Below are positions 44,133-56,329 of a stretch of DNA of 64,000 nt, piece by piece. The notes under the pieces are model-generated. The model worked only from the letters and a program-made list of their open reading frames with translations, had not been told where the DNA came from and made no database searches. The stretch is from Plutella xylostella (Eukaryota; Arthropoda; Insecta; Lepidoptera; Plutellidae), in the NCBI RefSeq assembly GCF_932276165.1, contig NC_063998.1, forward strand, positions 7,638,501-7,702,500, in the 5' to 3' direction. Numbering within the stretch: the first letter of the stretch is position 1; each line of letters starts with the position of its first letter. The position numbers were made by a program, and so were the translations under genes.

Positions 44133-44292
44133 TTTTTTTTTATTTATTTATTATAAATTACACAAAGTTACATTTTATATAAAAAGACAGTTACAGTGTG
44201 ACAAAAACCAGTTTAGGTTTGACCGCACACCGACATTCGCACGGCTTCACTCATTAATAATTAGATAAGGCTTACATTCTAACACATTATTA
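44133..44292 (-). mobile_element. Dispersed repeat with TAAA tail, copy 2
   Basis: Complement of 37440-37617. On the minus strand it runs from GCCGTGCGAATGTCGGTGTG to TAACTTTGTGTAATTTATAA and a TAAA/poly-A tail at 44133-44150. Confidence 0.7.
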
Positions 44293-44299
44293 AAAAAAA

Positions 44300-46095
44300 A
44301 TCAGAATGTCCAGAAGTTACGTTAATGTATCGTATCATGTATGTAGGTATAAAGTTCAAAATCTATTAACCCGATGGAGAGTACCTGAAGATGAAGATGG
44401 GAGTATACTAAGGTAACTACTGTTATTAAAAAGTAAAGATTTATTTTAGGAAATATTAAATTATAGGAATTACTAAATAAATCTAACGTAATCAGGAAAG
44501 AAATCTTTAGTTTCGAATATCAATTCTACATACTCTCTACCATATTTTAGTAAATAAAAATATATTTCAAGCGCAATAAACAAAATAAAATCAATTCTTG
44601 GTTCCCACGTTAAAAATCTATTTATCTTTTTTACAAATAATTCGCAACGGATCGGCCGGCAGATGGACCGTTCGTACTTAAATGTAAAGAACAGACGCTT
44701 TTTAAAGACAACCTGGGAACTTCCTGATCTCCCAATACCCTCACCTATGACCCCAGGCTATTTGGATAAAAAAACTATAAGACTTCTTTTGTTTGTTAAA
44801 AAACTTAGGGGTACAGTTACCTTGCAATTTGAATACATAAAAAATGTATGCCAAATCTACGTGGGGTGGCAAACAAAAAAGTCTGGGTGAGATTTTTTTA
44901 AGACGGGGCCAGTAAAAAGGCAAATCATATGCATGTTATTGTTAGTGTTGCTGTTTGGCCACAATATTCTCACGCTATGCAGATGTATCCAAGGATCAGA
45001 AATCAGAATAATTAAATGACCGTTGCAGTTTCTCACATGCGTTTTATTACTATCGATTGAATGGTTATATTTAATTTGTATAACTAATATTATTTCATGA
45101 TTTGCAACCGGATAGCGAATAAGCCACAACTCGTCTACCTAAAATAGCTTATACTATCAACAGTCGCATCGTTACAAAACTCTCAAGGAATCCGATGTGC
45201 AATCTCTTCGATAAAAAATATCCACAAAGCACCAAGTCATCCATATAGCACATGTCTATTGCGAATCGCCTAAAGAAAGGATTATCAAGCGTACATTGTC
45301 CAATAGATACCTACCAGCTATTGTCATCGCTGCGAAAAAGATTCGTTTTTTTTTCGTTCCTGCACCTGGACGCTTATTTTTTCAGTCGAGTCATTTAAAG
45401 GACAGATAGAGTTGATAAAAAATAATGGTTATTGGCCCATCGCATCGAAAGGATTCACAGGGGAGTTGCTTTGAGGGCTGATTGGAAAGTGAAGCGAAGA
45501 TTCGCGTATATTGTATGATCTCGAATATTAGTAGGTAATTTGTAACTTTTCGTATCATAAATATTATTGTTTTAGGTGAGTATTAAAAACATAATATTAT
45601 TTAGGTATTGTATGCCTTTTATTAATTTACACCAAATTTTTGAGAAATTAACTACAAGTTAGAAAAACTGCCACTATCTAAGCAATAGATATATATTATT
45701 TATTTTCTGTTTTCCTTAATAACTGACATGCATGCATACAAATATACGATTCAATGGTTCCTACTAAAATTTTATACCTTGAATTAATAAATACATTCAC
45801 TGGTCAAACAAGTCATAGCATAGCACAGTAACGGCTTACACAAGCGCTCGTATAAAAAAATCACACCCCACATTTTTTCAACCCTTTTATGCATATCCTG
45901 TGTCAGTAAGGCCCGGACAATATTACAAGTCAAATTTAAATAATTTATGTGTTGTATAGAACGCCCGCAGTTCGTTAGGCAGTTTGTTTTTGCATCTGCC
46001 TCGTCATTTTAGCTGATACGAGATATTAACTATTGAGGAAGGGTAATATTTCATAAAGCTATTATGTCATTCGTACCGATGTGAAAAGCATAGTG
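44300..46095. other. No gene recognised
   Basis: AT-rich sequence. Short open frames of 60-90 codons at 44663-45129 show no recognisable motif. Confidence 0.45.
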
Positions 46096-46102
46096 TCAAA
46101 AT

Positions 46103-46195
46103 ATATCATCATCATCATCATCAGCCAATAATCATCCACTGCTGGACATAACCCTCTCCCAAGGAGCGCCACAATACTCGGTCCTCGGCCTTAAA
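46103..46195 (-). mobile_element. LINE family A 3' end with (GAT)n tail
   Basis: On the minus strand the frame reads KAEDRVLWRSLGEGYVQQWM, then IIG and a stop, then GCTGATGATGATGATGATG. It is the clearest copy of the family's stop codon and tail. Confidence 0.85.
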
Positions 46196-46199
46196 ATAT

Positions 46200-47930
46200 A
46201 TGTATGTTAATAAATGTTCATAATACCTAGGTCATCATCATCAGGCATACCATATTTTAAAAAAAATAGTGAGTTCTCTTCATTTTCTCATCTAATCATA
46301 AATATCGCGATTAAATTTTTAACAAATGTCAACCATAGACAATGCGCCACGTAATCGGTTGACATCTCAATTGACACGTTACAAATGGAAAGTGAAAGGG
46401 ATGAACCAATATTCATGATGACTGTTGTAGCGAGCTGCAAGCTCATTGTTTGGAGTTTAAAGTTAGTCATTATGCAGTCTAAAGATCACTATGAAGTCAT
46501 TTTGCTTATGTAATGTAGTCTTTCACACCGAACGAATTTTTGTGTTGCTTTTCAAATCATAGAATTATTCCATTAAAATATACAAATCTACAAATATAAT
46601 AACTAAGTACTAATAAGTATTTTACTTTGATTGAGTAGGTATATTATTTACCAAGCAAACCAACATAATTACGTATTATTTTCGCTACTACCGAGTATGG
46701 ATCGCTTCATTCAATTGACTTTTCATTTAAATCTAAATAGATTCCACGATAAATTTGAATTAACTGAAATTTACCGCTTGTAACAAAGCCCAGTTAGCTT
46801 GCGATAATGGGTCACAATCACATCACAGGACGTTTTTTTCCTTTGTTTTTAACCCTCGCAATTTAAGGGTTATTTTTTGTCCCGCGGTAGCCCCCCGGTT
46901 AAACTGTTTTTCAGATTGTTTTTCTAAGCACATATTGGCCAGATTTTTGTCCTCTAGTTTATATTAAATTACGGTTTTTATAACACTAATGAATATGCGG
47001 GAGCTGTTTAAGTTTTTGTAAAACGGAATATTGTAGTAACGAAAACGAGTGACTATTATCATTATATTTTTTGTCGAAGTACATTTTTTCTTTGTTTGAT
47101 ATGAAGTAATAAATTCATAACCGTTATGTGTATCTTTTCAGTGCATTTATTTAATCAATAATTTTCATTAAATCATACAGCATTTTCAGAAAGCTTCAAA
47201 TATACTAGGAATATATAGAATCTCTTCATAACCTGTTAGAACCGCAAATAGGTTATCTATGTAAAATCCTCATTTTAAAAATCTTAATCACGACAAATCA
47301 AATGAATTAGAACCCCAAAACTATAATGTTTTTCCATATTTTCGAATAGCATCCTCAATATCCACATCTATGCACAATTTCACCCAAACACGAATCAAAC
47401 GTAGTGGTGAGTCCCATCACGGATGTATCTACCCACAGATCTGATTCTCAATAGCGCTCTGCGTGAGAAAACTTAAAAAACACACTCGCACATTAAAAAA
47501 ATGAATACACTCACAAAAATATTAAAGAACATGTCCTTGCACAAAAGAATTGCGTGCACCTTGTCTGTTTGAAGATGTGTCTAAAAAATTGTGCATATGT
47601 TTTTATAAACACACTTCCTACGGTGATAGACCCGGGATGAAAAAAATGAGGGGTGATTCTGGTTCGAGACGACTGCGGTGCTCAAACTTATTATTGTACG
47701 ATGAATCGATATCGATTGATCAATTATCACTTTATTTAATAACGGAGTCTAAAGTTTCTCTGTTCCGTACTTGAATAAGTACTTAATAATTATTATTTAG
47801 CGCAGCATGTCTTAAAAATTTATTCAAACGGTTCGCCGTTGAATATCAAAACATGGATATTTTTGATATTAGGTTCATTAGGTAATTGTTATCATGTTGG
47901 TAAGTCAACTCGTACGAAACAATCTAGAAA
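46200..47930. other. No gene recognised
   Basis: AT-rich intergenic or intronic sequence. Confidence 0.45.
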
Positions 47931-47935
47931 GTAAG

Positions 47936-48125
47936 AAAGAAAGAAAAAAACATTTATTTGACACACTGAACAATAAAAAAGAATACTACAAAAAATATAT
48001 ATGAAAAAACAGAAAATAATACAATATACACAAACAAGGTTGCTGTCCAGAGCGTCAAAAAGGCACCAGCTCAGCGTGTGCTGTGGCCAGAGAGGCCACA
48101 GCGCTGGTTTTCAGCTGGCCCTTAG
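47936..48125 (-). mobile_element. Non-LTR retrotransposon 3' end with TTTC tail
   Basis: On the minus strand: GGCCAGCTGAAAACCAGCGC, then GGTGCCTTTTTGACGCTCTG, then AT-rich untranslated sequence with CAAATAAATG, ending in a TTTC run. A polyadenylation-like signal followed by a simple repeat is typical of LINE 3' ends. The family is not determined. Confidence 0.6.
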
Positions 48126-48129
48126 TGTT

Positions 48130-50880
48130 GTGACCTCAGTCGACGGTAGGTAGGTACTTGCTAATTAATTAATTTACGGTATAATACCTCAAGGTTTGAG
48201 ATGGCGTGGTTTATTAAAATAGTCGGTTCAGTCGTTATCAAAGGTTTTTGTATAATTTGTAAGAGATGGTGAAGGCGGAAGTAAACAGTATGGAGCTTCC
48301 TGGGTTTTTGTGATCGCTCTGTTAATTTGACTAGTTTATAGAAAAATATGAAATTGAGGTTTTGAGGGAATAAATATGCTTAATAATGAACAAATAAAGC
48401 TTTATGATTGTGTGTATATTATGTGCACGTTGGTGAAAACAAATAGCATGCCGATTCAGGCGAAGCGGTGCGAGCTTATGTTACACGCCTGGAGCCGAAG
48501 TCTACAAAATTTTATAGATGTCCTTTTGAACCACCCCCTATACTTATTTGTAGAATTTTAACACACCGTCCAAATTATATTATTTATAACAAGGATACTC
48601 CACAAAGTTGTTGAAAGCTTAAAAAGATGTGACTCCCACTAAAATTCTGTAATACTTTTTTCTATAAAAACTGTTGTTCTACTCAAATATCCGTTCGAAA
48701 ACTTTCATCACGTGTCCCGGCCCATACATTTACTATCACAGTTCGCTTCCTGTCCTACTGTTTTTTACTCTCCAGTTCCCACAGGCATCCTCTTGTTTTT
48801 TCAAACTAGATGTAACGGTAAAAATCTTCCCCTAAGGATAGTTTAATTTATTTCTTCTCCCGTACAAAAGATGATGCGGTTGGTTTTTGTTTGTGCATGT
48901 CAGCTAAAAAATGCGGCTGCAATTTTCGCAACCGGTTTTTTTAAGCTCGACTGTGCCGTGGTTCTTTCTGGAAGGTATAGGTACCTACAGTGGCTTAAAT
49001 TGTATGTACCTAGTGTAGGTTGATTTAGCAGATACGAATATGTCCTTTATATGATAAAGTAGGTGTTAATGTTGTATAAATTGGAGACAAAAGAGGTTTT
49101 TCGAGTGAATCAAAATTCAATGTTTATAATAATTTATTGTCATAAAGCATGCGTTCCAAAATTCCATATTTTTAGAAGTTCCTTTTACCATTCAGTATTT
49201 AGATTAGTATATAGCATACCTACAATAAATACAATAATACCAGTCGCTTACTTTTTAACTTAAGTATAGGTATAAAAAACAACAACAAAGTCACCTAACA
49301 AAAACTATGCAGCTTTTTTCTAAAATTATGCATCTCTAAAGTGCATAAATCTACAACGCAATTACTTTTTTCCGACAGCCGTATTACGAGACTGTTTTTG
49401 TAAACAATGAAACTTCTTAAAAAATATGCAAAGAAATCAAACCCCAAAGGGTTCTTCAAATTAAACCGTCATTAGAAAACTTCGTAAAAAAACACAGTAC
49501 AAACGCTAACGTGAGAAAATTAAACCAGACTCTTTTTTCGATTGCGCAAAAACTGAAAACAATGTCTCAACCGTTGCAGCTCGTTTGCATGTTCTTTTTT
49601 TGAAAATTTGAAATTCAGATTCGCATTTTTTTCGGCCAGCGTTTTTACGGGAGGAGTCTGAAACCATATAATTAGAGGAAAAAAAAGGTGCAGCTACCGC
49701 AGGTCTATTCTGCCAACCTTTTATCCACCGGTCAGGTAAACTGTAGAGCGTTGGATGCAACAATGCGACCCGGATTTCCTCTCCTTAAGACGAGTACCGA
49801 CCTTTGCCTCACGTGCAGATCCAGGATAGAAATCTCACGATTATCCATGGGCGTGATTGATTTTAGAGATAGATTTGATATGGGTTTTTTTGAAATTCGA
49901 TCACAATTGGACAGCTTCCGAAAGCTATTTATTTAAATTCAATGGGCATATTTAAATCTATAATTATACTCAAGCCACTTAAAACGCATCTCCTCTCAAT
50001 TGCAATCTAGCAAGGTTTGTTTCGCAAGTCAGTGGAGTATACATGTGTTAAAAATACCATGAGAATTTAGATTTATATTAGTATTTTACAACTAACCTTT
50101 TGGACCCATTTTAACCCATGGAAAAACCTTTATTATCCAAAATATAGGCCCCAAAGCTTCGATCACACATCATGGCTAATAGGTATTCAAATTTTCTTGT
50201 AATCGAAATAGGTAATTAGAAGAAACGAAAAAAATTACGCCAAAAACCAACAAAAGCGGTCATAAATTGTGGAGATTATGCAAGGGCACAGCTTACGACC
50301 TCTTCCTGGCTTAGAGCTCATAAATTTCAATTCGCTGCAAGGTGGTCCGACAAATTTGCGGTTTGCCCGGCACTAATACTTAGGACATTACTGGCGCCTT
50401 TACCTGGCACGAAATACAAACGTCAACTTAAAAAAAACAATATTCGAATTTCGTAGCTAGGCGCATTCTAAACAGCCAGCAAACTACAGGCCGCACGTAG
50501 GAGTTCAGTTAATGCCATTATTTATTGATGACCAAAAAAAGAAAAAAGGACCAAACGATTTGTGACAAATAATGTTTTGGGTTCGCTGCTGTTCGGACAT
50601 AGATCCGTTTTTTGTTTTTTTTTTGTGGTCTGGTAAAGGAGCCGGCTAGTAAATGGTGGATAATTGTTTTATGTTTATCTTTATCTGTCGTATTGTTTTG
50701 TTTATTGTTGTGTCGAAAGTGTTTGGACATTTACACAGTAGGACAGTCCTTTATTGAGATTTATTGACTTGTTGAAAACTTTGAATATTGGGATCTTTTC
50801 AAGTAAGATTCAATTAGGTACTATTATTTATTTTTGGGTCAAGGTATTGGCGGTTACTGCCTGTGGCGGGCCAAAAATAT
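48130..50880. other. No gene recognised
   Basis: AT-rich sequence. Overlapping open frames near 49506-49936 are short and lack motifs. Confidence 0.45.
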
Positions 50881-50884
50881 AAGG

Positions 50885-50995
50885 TGGTGGTGCAAAACAG
50901 GTATTACCTACTAAGCCGAAAGGGGGTTACTCACGGGGACTGAACAAATTTTGTTCTTCGGCTTAATAAGTATAAAACTTTTGCAACATTGTAGA
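50885..50995. mobile_element. Degenerate TACAGGGTGTTGC-type element
   Basis: GTGCAAAACAGGTATTACCT then ACTAAGCCGAAAGG at the left, and TTCGGCTTAATAAGTATAAA then CTTTTGCAACATTG at the right, form imperfect inverted repeats like those at 33796. Confidence 0.6.
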
Positions 50996-51179
50996 TCTAA
51001 TAGTAAAAAGGGCGAATAAACCTTCTATACCATCTGTGAGTACATCTAATCTAGTTGTATAAGCAACATTCGGCCGTCCAACCGCAAAGAAACATCATCA
51101 TCTCAGTCACCGCTTCAAGTCAGCACCACTAAAGCCGTCTTTAACCCCTTCGCTGTAAGAGCTTGAAAATGTGAAAATA

Positions 51180-51445
51180 CAGGGTGAGTCTTTCGTAGGT
51201 GTATATCCGGAAGTATGTTACAGCGATCTTCATTCTGAACAACTTTTGTCATAATGACCTTGGGATATTCTCGAAAAAAAATATTTACCTACTCCCCATA
51301 CACAGTGTCACGTAAACAACCAATTTTTGTATGGGGAAGCATCTTTATTTTTCGTTATATCCCATAGTCATTATAACAATTTTTTTTCAGAATGAAGAGC
51401 TCTGTAACATACTTCCGGATATGCACCTACGAAAGAATCACCCTG
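51180..51445. mobile_element. TA-flanked MITE, 266 bp, CAGGGTGAGTCTTTCG terminus
   Basis: TA lies at 51178-51179 and 51446-51447. The inverted repeats are about 45 bp or more, from CAGGGTGAGTCTTTCGTAGG to TTCCGGATATGCACC, and weaker pairing continues inward (CATTCTGAA...TTCAGAATG). Confidence 0.9.
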
Positions 51446-51449
51446 TATA

Positions 51450-52915
51450 GGTGTCGGTGAGTTGGCAAGTGTTGAAGTATGTAAACGTGGTTGTAATGAC
51501 AGTTTATGCTTCTTCGTGATTGGTTAGTTTGCGGTGGAACATCACAATAATACGCGACAGTGATATTGACATGGTATTAAGAGGTTACAGTGAAGTCACT
51601 CTTCTGTTTTTGTTAGCTTATTAATAATTCACCTTTTCATGGCGTTTAAGATTTTTTTATCCAAGAGTTTCACACATTCACAAACACGCAATTCCCTCCA
51701 AAATACGTATCATTCATAAATTGAACTTTATTAAATTAACAGAATTTTTAAGAAGATAATTACATAACATTTGTATTAAGCGGAGATCAACTCGCCACTA
51801 CTCCAACGAAGTAAATACTCGATACGAAAAAAACAATAATAAAAAAATAGTTTATTCACACACCATGTAAGCATAGACAGCGGATGCCCAGTGACTGTAA
51901 TTCTTCCAAGTCTAGGTCCATGGTATTATTGGCCTGCGGTTGGTTTCTCTACGCGTCGTGAGAAAAGTCTCTTGGCTGTGGATTCTGTAATTGTTGTCAA
52001 ATGGCAATAATTGTGTGGTGGTGGTGGGCCATGGCGACCGTAGAGGACACGCTAGGTTTATAACAATATACTTAAGTAAGTATATAAAATAATATAGTAA
52101 AATATATTTAGGTGATGTGCAAATCCATTAATCCACTGTTTTCTTCATCATCACCAATTAGTTCAGATATCCGTTTGTTTCAAGTTACGTAAATTATTTC
52201 CTGTATATTTTATTTATTTTGTTCCTACATATTAGTGTGAAGTAAAGACATTTTAAGAATTTTCGGTATTCTCTAATAAAGCTTACAAAAATCGATCAAA
52301 GTGAACCCGTTGAATTCTTTTACTTAGAAAAAAGATTAAAACAAATCAAGAAAAATTGGAAATTTTATTTTTACCATCATAGTTTTAATTAAATTAGTTT
52401 TTTACAAGAAGGGTGAGTTTTATTTTAAATGTGATTCATTTCAGATTATAATAGGTCGGTAGAAGCCTAAATGTCGAAGCGTAAAATTGAAAGTTACAAC
52501 TCTATACGTGTTTCATTTGTAAAAACATAAGAAATTATCTCTACATTTCTATAAGAATAGTACGGATCTATGTATTAAATATTTTATTCCCGTAAGATAT
52601 ACCTAATATGTTGAAAAAAAATAATATTACCTATGCTCAGTTACAGGATTCAAGCAATATTTGTCAAGTCTAGACTAACAACCTGTGATAAATGGCAATC
52701 CATGTAGTAGAGATTTGAAATCACAATTTTACAGTCCGTCCCAGGCAGATACCGTCATGTTGTAAACACGTTTTACACTAATATTTGTCATTGCTTTACG
52801 ACTATAATGAGAGAGTATTATTATCCAGTGAGATAACAATTCAGACTTGTTTTAGATGACTTTATGGTGGTAGATATTTTGTAAATGACCTATTTATATA
52901 TATTTTATGTAGATA
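51450..52915. other. No gene recognised
   Basis: AT-rich sequence. Nothing beyond short simple repeats. Confidence 0.45.
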
Positions 52916-52922
52916 TTTTATG

Positions 52923-53158
52923 CTATGCCGAAGGTCCCGGGTTCGATTCCCGGCTGGGGCAGATATTTGTTTAAAGACAGATATTTGTACTCAGGTCATG
53001 GATGTTGATATTTATATTTAGTATCTATCTATCTATGTATTTGTGTAGATATATCAGTTGTCCGACACCCATAACACAGGTTCTGCCTAGCTTGGAGTCG
53101 GATGGCCGTGTGTGAGATGTCCCCACATATTTATTATTATTATTATTATTATTATTTC
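52923..53158 (+). mobile_element. tRNA-derived SINE, 5'-truncated
   Basis: It begins just before the B box (GGTTCGATTCCCGGC). The body is the same as at 7676-7936, and it ends in an ATT run. The A box half of the head is missing, so it cannot be transcribed from its own internal promoter. Confidence 0.9.
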
Positions 53159-53339
53159 ACTATAGCACCCACCTATACTTTAACAGTTACCTACTATAAA
53201 TTGTAATAAGTATTCTATTGTTTTTGTCACTTGTAATTGGCTTTCAACTACATACTTTTAGCATCTTTCCATAAACTTTAGCTGTAGGTTTTCCTTAGAA
53301 AAATAAATAGATAAATTACTTGTAATTTTTGATTTATAA

Positions 53340-53467
53340 GGGCTGATTTTTCAATAGCCAGATAAAAGTTATCTGGGGAATAATTCTGATACTGTCGCGA
53401 CTGAATGTTTATATTAGACATTATTATATAGGTATTAACATTTATCTGACTATTGAAAAATCAGTCC
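53340..53467. mobile_element. PIF/Harbinger-type MITE, 128 bp, TAA duplication
   Basis: TAA lies at 53337-53339 and 53468-53470. The left end GGGCTGATTTTTCAATAGCC and the complement of the right end (GGACTGATTTTTCAATAGTC) pair over about 28 bp. Confidence 0.9.
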
Positions 53468-54124
53468 TAAGTAGTTTTGGATTTATTAGTAAGTATTTAC
53501 CATCATGTTTCTTCTAAGCGAATCGGTGGTAAACATTAGAGTTACACGGGGATTGTCCATGTTCCTGATGTGAAAGAGTTCGCCAGTCAGCTTAGTTGTC
53601 AGTCGCTGACTCATGAGTCATAAGTCATATCGTTGCAAAAGATACCTAGTCAGATATTTATTTTATTTGTTCAGGTGATACGTCACTCGAGAAATCTATC
53701 CTGTATAAAAAGTCCGTTAAAAAATAATTTCCTAACAAAGTACCCACTCACTGGGCTGGAGACAGCATCTCATCTCCCGCGAATAATTAAGCCCTAATGA
53801 CAGTAATGGCACAATGTCCATGTCGCAAGAAGGGCCAGGCCTAAGTCCACCTGTCGCAAGCGCCACCGCAGAGGAATTACGTCCACCAGAGACTATTAGC
53901 TTCATACCTGGAGATAGGACCGGCTTACATTCGGTTAGAAGTATAGATGAACAAGAGGATGTCTCTGATTTTTAAGCTTTTATGTATTACTTAAAGTAAA
54001 CGATTATAAATGCCATCGAGATTAAGGGCGTCTTGCACAACAAAGTTAAATAAAATTAAATAGTTTGTCTCTTGGTCTGACATTATACTGTCAGAGCAAG
54101 AGGTCATAGATTTAATTTTATTAG

Positions 54125-54389
54125 TATGTAGTTCGGAGTCATCTGGGTAAAACGTCGTTGCTAGGAGTTCTGCTGACTGTTGTGGGGATAAAGTGTTGCC
54201 CGCAGTGTCTCTGAGGAGCATGTCTTCCTGCCTGCCTGAGGTTTTCTTTATCACCCTGTAGATTTTGTCCCACATGCTTTCTTTTTCCTGAGTCGTGCAG
54301 AACTCCTTCCAGCTCTCTATTTGGGCTTTCTCGGCTTTTTCGGAGTATTCTAGTTTAGTTTTTTGGTATTCCGCTATGCAGGTTTAGTA
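54125..54389 (-). pseudogene. R1/Jockey-like LINE ORF2 fragment upstream of RT
   Basis: The minus frame, open upstream past its ATG, reads EYQKTKLEYSEKAEKAQIES, WKEFCTTQEKESMWDKIYRV and IKKTSGRQEDMLLRDTAGNT, then LSPQQSAELLATTFYPDDSE. In R1/Jockey-like elements such a segment (SWKxFC...LL.D..G........A..L...FFPDD) lies between the endonuclease and reverse transcriptase domains. After PDDSE the frame continues about 40 codons into unrelated sequence. No endonuclease or polymerase residues are kept. Confidence 0.8.
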
Positions 54390-54851
54390 TTGAAATATGT
54401 TTAGTTATAGTTATAGTTATAGAAAAGGGGAGGGAAACCAGTGCCCATTCGCCACTGCGACCTAAAAGATCTATTAATATGTTTAGTTATTTTATTAAAA
54501 TACGACGTGAAATATAATACATGCTAATACAGGCGTATAAGCATACAGACGTAACAAGGTGACAACAGCAAAAAGCGAGAGAAAATATTTTTTTTATCAG
54601 GATATCAGTGTTTTGAATTAATTTTTGCGCATCATTTATCCATAAATACTTTCATAAAACAGTAAACTCTCAGTTTTAGTCCCATGTAACCCGAGCCTAA
54701 CAGAAAATCGTGTCTAGTGTCTGGACACAAAGTAATGCGGAATGGAAATTAAAACTAAAGTCAGAAGCCCGGCTAGATTGCTGTCGGTTGCCTAATAGCA
54801 CACCGCGGCAGTAATCTTCACGGTAACCCACCGGGATCTCACTCAGTGTAA

Positions 54852-55015
54852 GGCCTGTCCACCAGAGCGGAGGAGGCTAGTGGAGCGGTGTGCGTGGTAA
54901 AAATCGACCAATCAAATTGCATAAAAACTCCGCTCATTAAATTTGATTGGACGATTATTGACGCGCACACCGCTCCGCTAGCATTCTCCGCTCCGTTTCG
55001 TTTGGACAGACAACC
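54852..55015. mobile_element. PIF/Harbinger-type MITE, 164 bp, TAA duplication
   Basis: TAA lies at 54849-54851 and 55016-55018. The arms pair over about 70 bp with small gaps, sharing GGAGCGGTGTGCG, TGTCC near the ends, and CCAATCAAATT near the middle. Confidence 0.85.
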
Positions 55016-55019
55016 TAAG

Positions 55020-55820
55020 GCATAATATGTATCAAGTTTTTCGTAGTTTTGTAGAACAACCAGCGGCATATTATATTTCCTGTACTGCCAATGCCGACAG
55101 AAGCTTAGCAAATATTTGCAAAATTCCACACCAGTAATTATAAGCGTAGATATAACCATCCAATATTTTAAAGTAAACCGACCTTCAACATACCCGCACG
55201 TTTCGCTACAAAGAATCTCGCCTCAAACTTGCCGACAGATCAATCATATTCGAGATGGGTTCAAGAAATTTAACACTATTATTCTGGGTCGATCTGGCCA
55301 GAATTTAATTCTATTATTTGAAGTTACGCCGCCGGGAGCCTTATTCTGAAAGTCCAATAAGCAAACACAGCGGTTCGACGCAATTCTGCACGCTTGGGCT
55401 GCGTTCTTCAATGGAACTGCGTAAAAAATAACAGGATAGGTAATCTCGTTAGAAATTCACGGTAGCCGAATTACTTGTGGGCGGCTTGCGTTATATATTT
55501 TTTATTTTAAATCAAAAAGGTTTCTAAGATTTGCGATGTTGATTTTGATGGAATAATGTACTCGTAATTTTATTGTTGTCCAAAGCGCGTTTTACACAAA
55601 ACGTCACGGACTGAAATCCTATAAGGTAGAGTCTGATTATTTGACAAAGGTTAGAGGCAAGCCAGAGATTTGGGAAACTTATCTAAGAGTCAAGCTAATT
55701 AACACAAATTAAAAACATGAATGTGTAATTAGATTGATGATTACCGCATAAACTTATAAATGTTTGGCGTAATTTAAAGTATTTTCAACCAAATCATGAT
55801 GGTCATTGGACGTTGGTCTC
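55020..55820. other. No gene recognised
   Basis: AT-rich sequence without recognisable repeat or exon. Confidence 0.45.
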
Positions 55821-55822
55821 AC

Positions 55823-55896
55823 CTGAGCACACATTGGTCGATCGCTTCCGGAAGATTCGCTTCAATGACTCCAATAGTAGTCACGTTGGCTCAATA
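55823..55896 (-). other. Candidate internal exon (74 or 67 bp)
   Basis: On the minus strand GTGTGTCTTCTTTTTCTTTG then ACTACAG is an excellent acceptor, and GCTCAG|GTGAGACC a strong donor. With the first acceptor every frame has a stop. With the next AG, seven bases later (exon 55823-55889), one frame is open: NVTTIGVIEANLPEAIDQCV. The peptide is not recognised. Left unspliced, the frame ends at TGA just past the donor, so it could equally be an old transposon remnant. Confidence 0.25.
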
Positions 55897-56237
55897 CTGT
55901 AGTCAAAGAAAAAGAAGACACACATGGATACTTATTTTGAGGCAGCAAAACCCCGGTTTTCAATACATATACCTAAGCATAAGCATAAACGTAACTTCTT
56001 CAATAATATTTGGGGAAATCCGAAGTAAGGCAGAGCCTGTAATATGAGCATCGGCCAGCTGACAGACTTTTCTTATGGCCTTTTGATGTCAAATTAACCC
56101 TTACGATGTAAGATTTTAATTCCAAATTTAACATCCAGCCATCGTTGCTTCTGAGATTCAGCTGAGCCTATTTCTGAAATGGTGGTAGACCCATTTTCAC
56201 ATTATTCATTTAAAAAGCGGCTAAACTATTATTTTAA

Positions 56238-56325
56238 TTCTTCTTCTTCTTCTAGTGCCTCTCCACTACTCGACGTTGGCGGTCAGCTCTGCATACTCCT
56301 CTCTATTCTTCGCCAAGCTGATTTT
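56238..56325 (-). mobile_element. LINE 3' end with (GAA)n tail
   Basis: On the minus strand the frame reads KNREEYAELTANVE and a stop, then GGAGAGGCACTAGAAGAAGAAGAA. It is a short C-terminus plus 3' tail, 5'-truncated. Confidence 0.65.
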
Positions 56326-56329
56326 AATA

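Noticed and set aside
46103..46120. ATC microsatellite as a simple repeat on its own
   Set aside because: It is the tail of the LINE family A 3' end.
52923..52965. GGTTCGATTCCCGGC as a possible tRNA gene
   Set aside because: It is only the B-box half of a SINE head, and the body continues as the SINE at 7676-7936.
54839..55159. 106-codon minus-strand frame
   Set aside because: Lies largely over the TAA-flanked MITE at 54852-55015.
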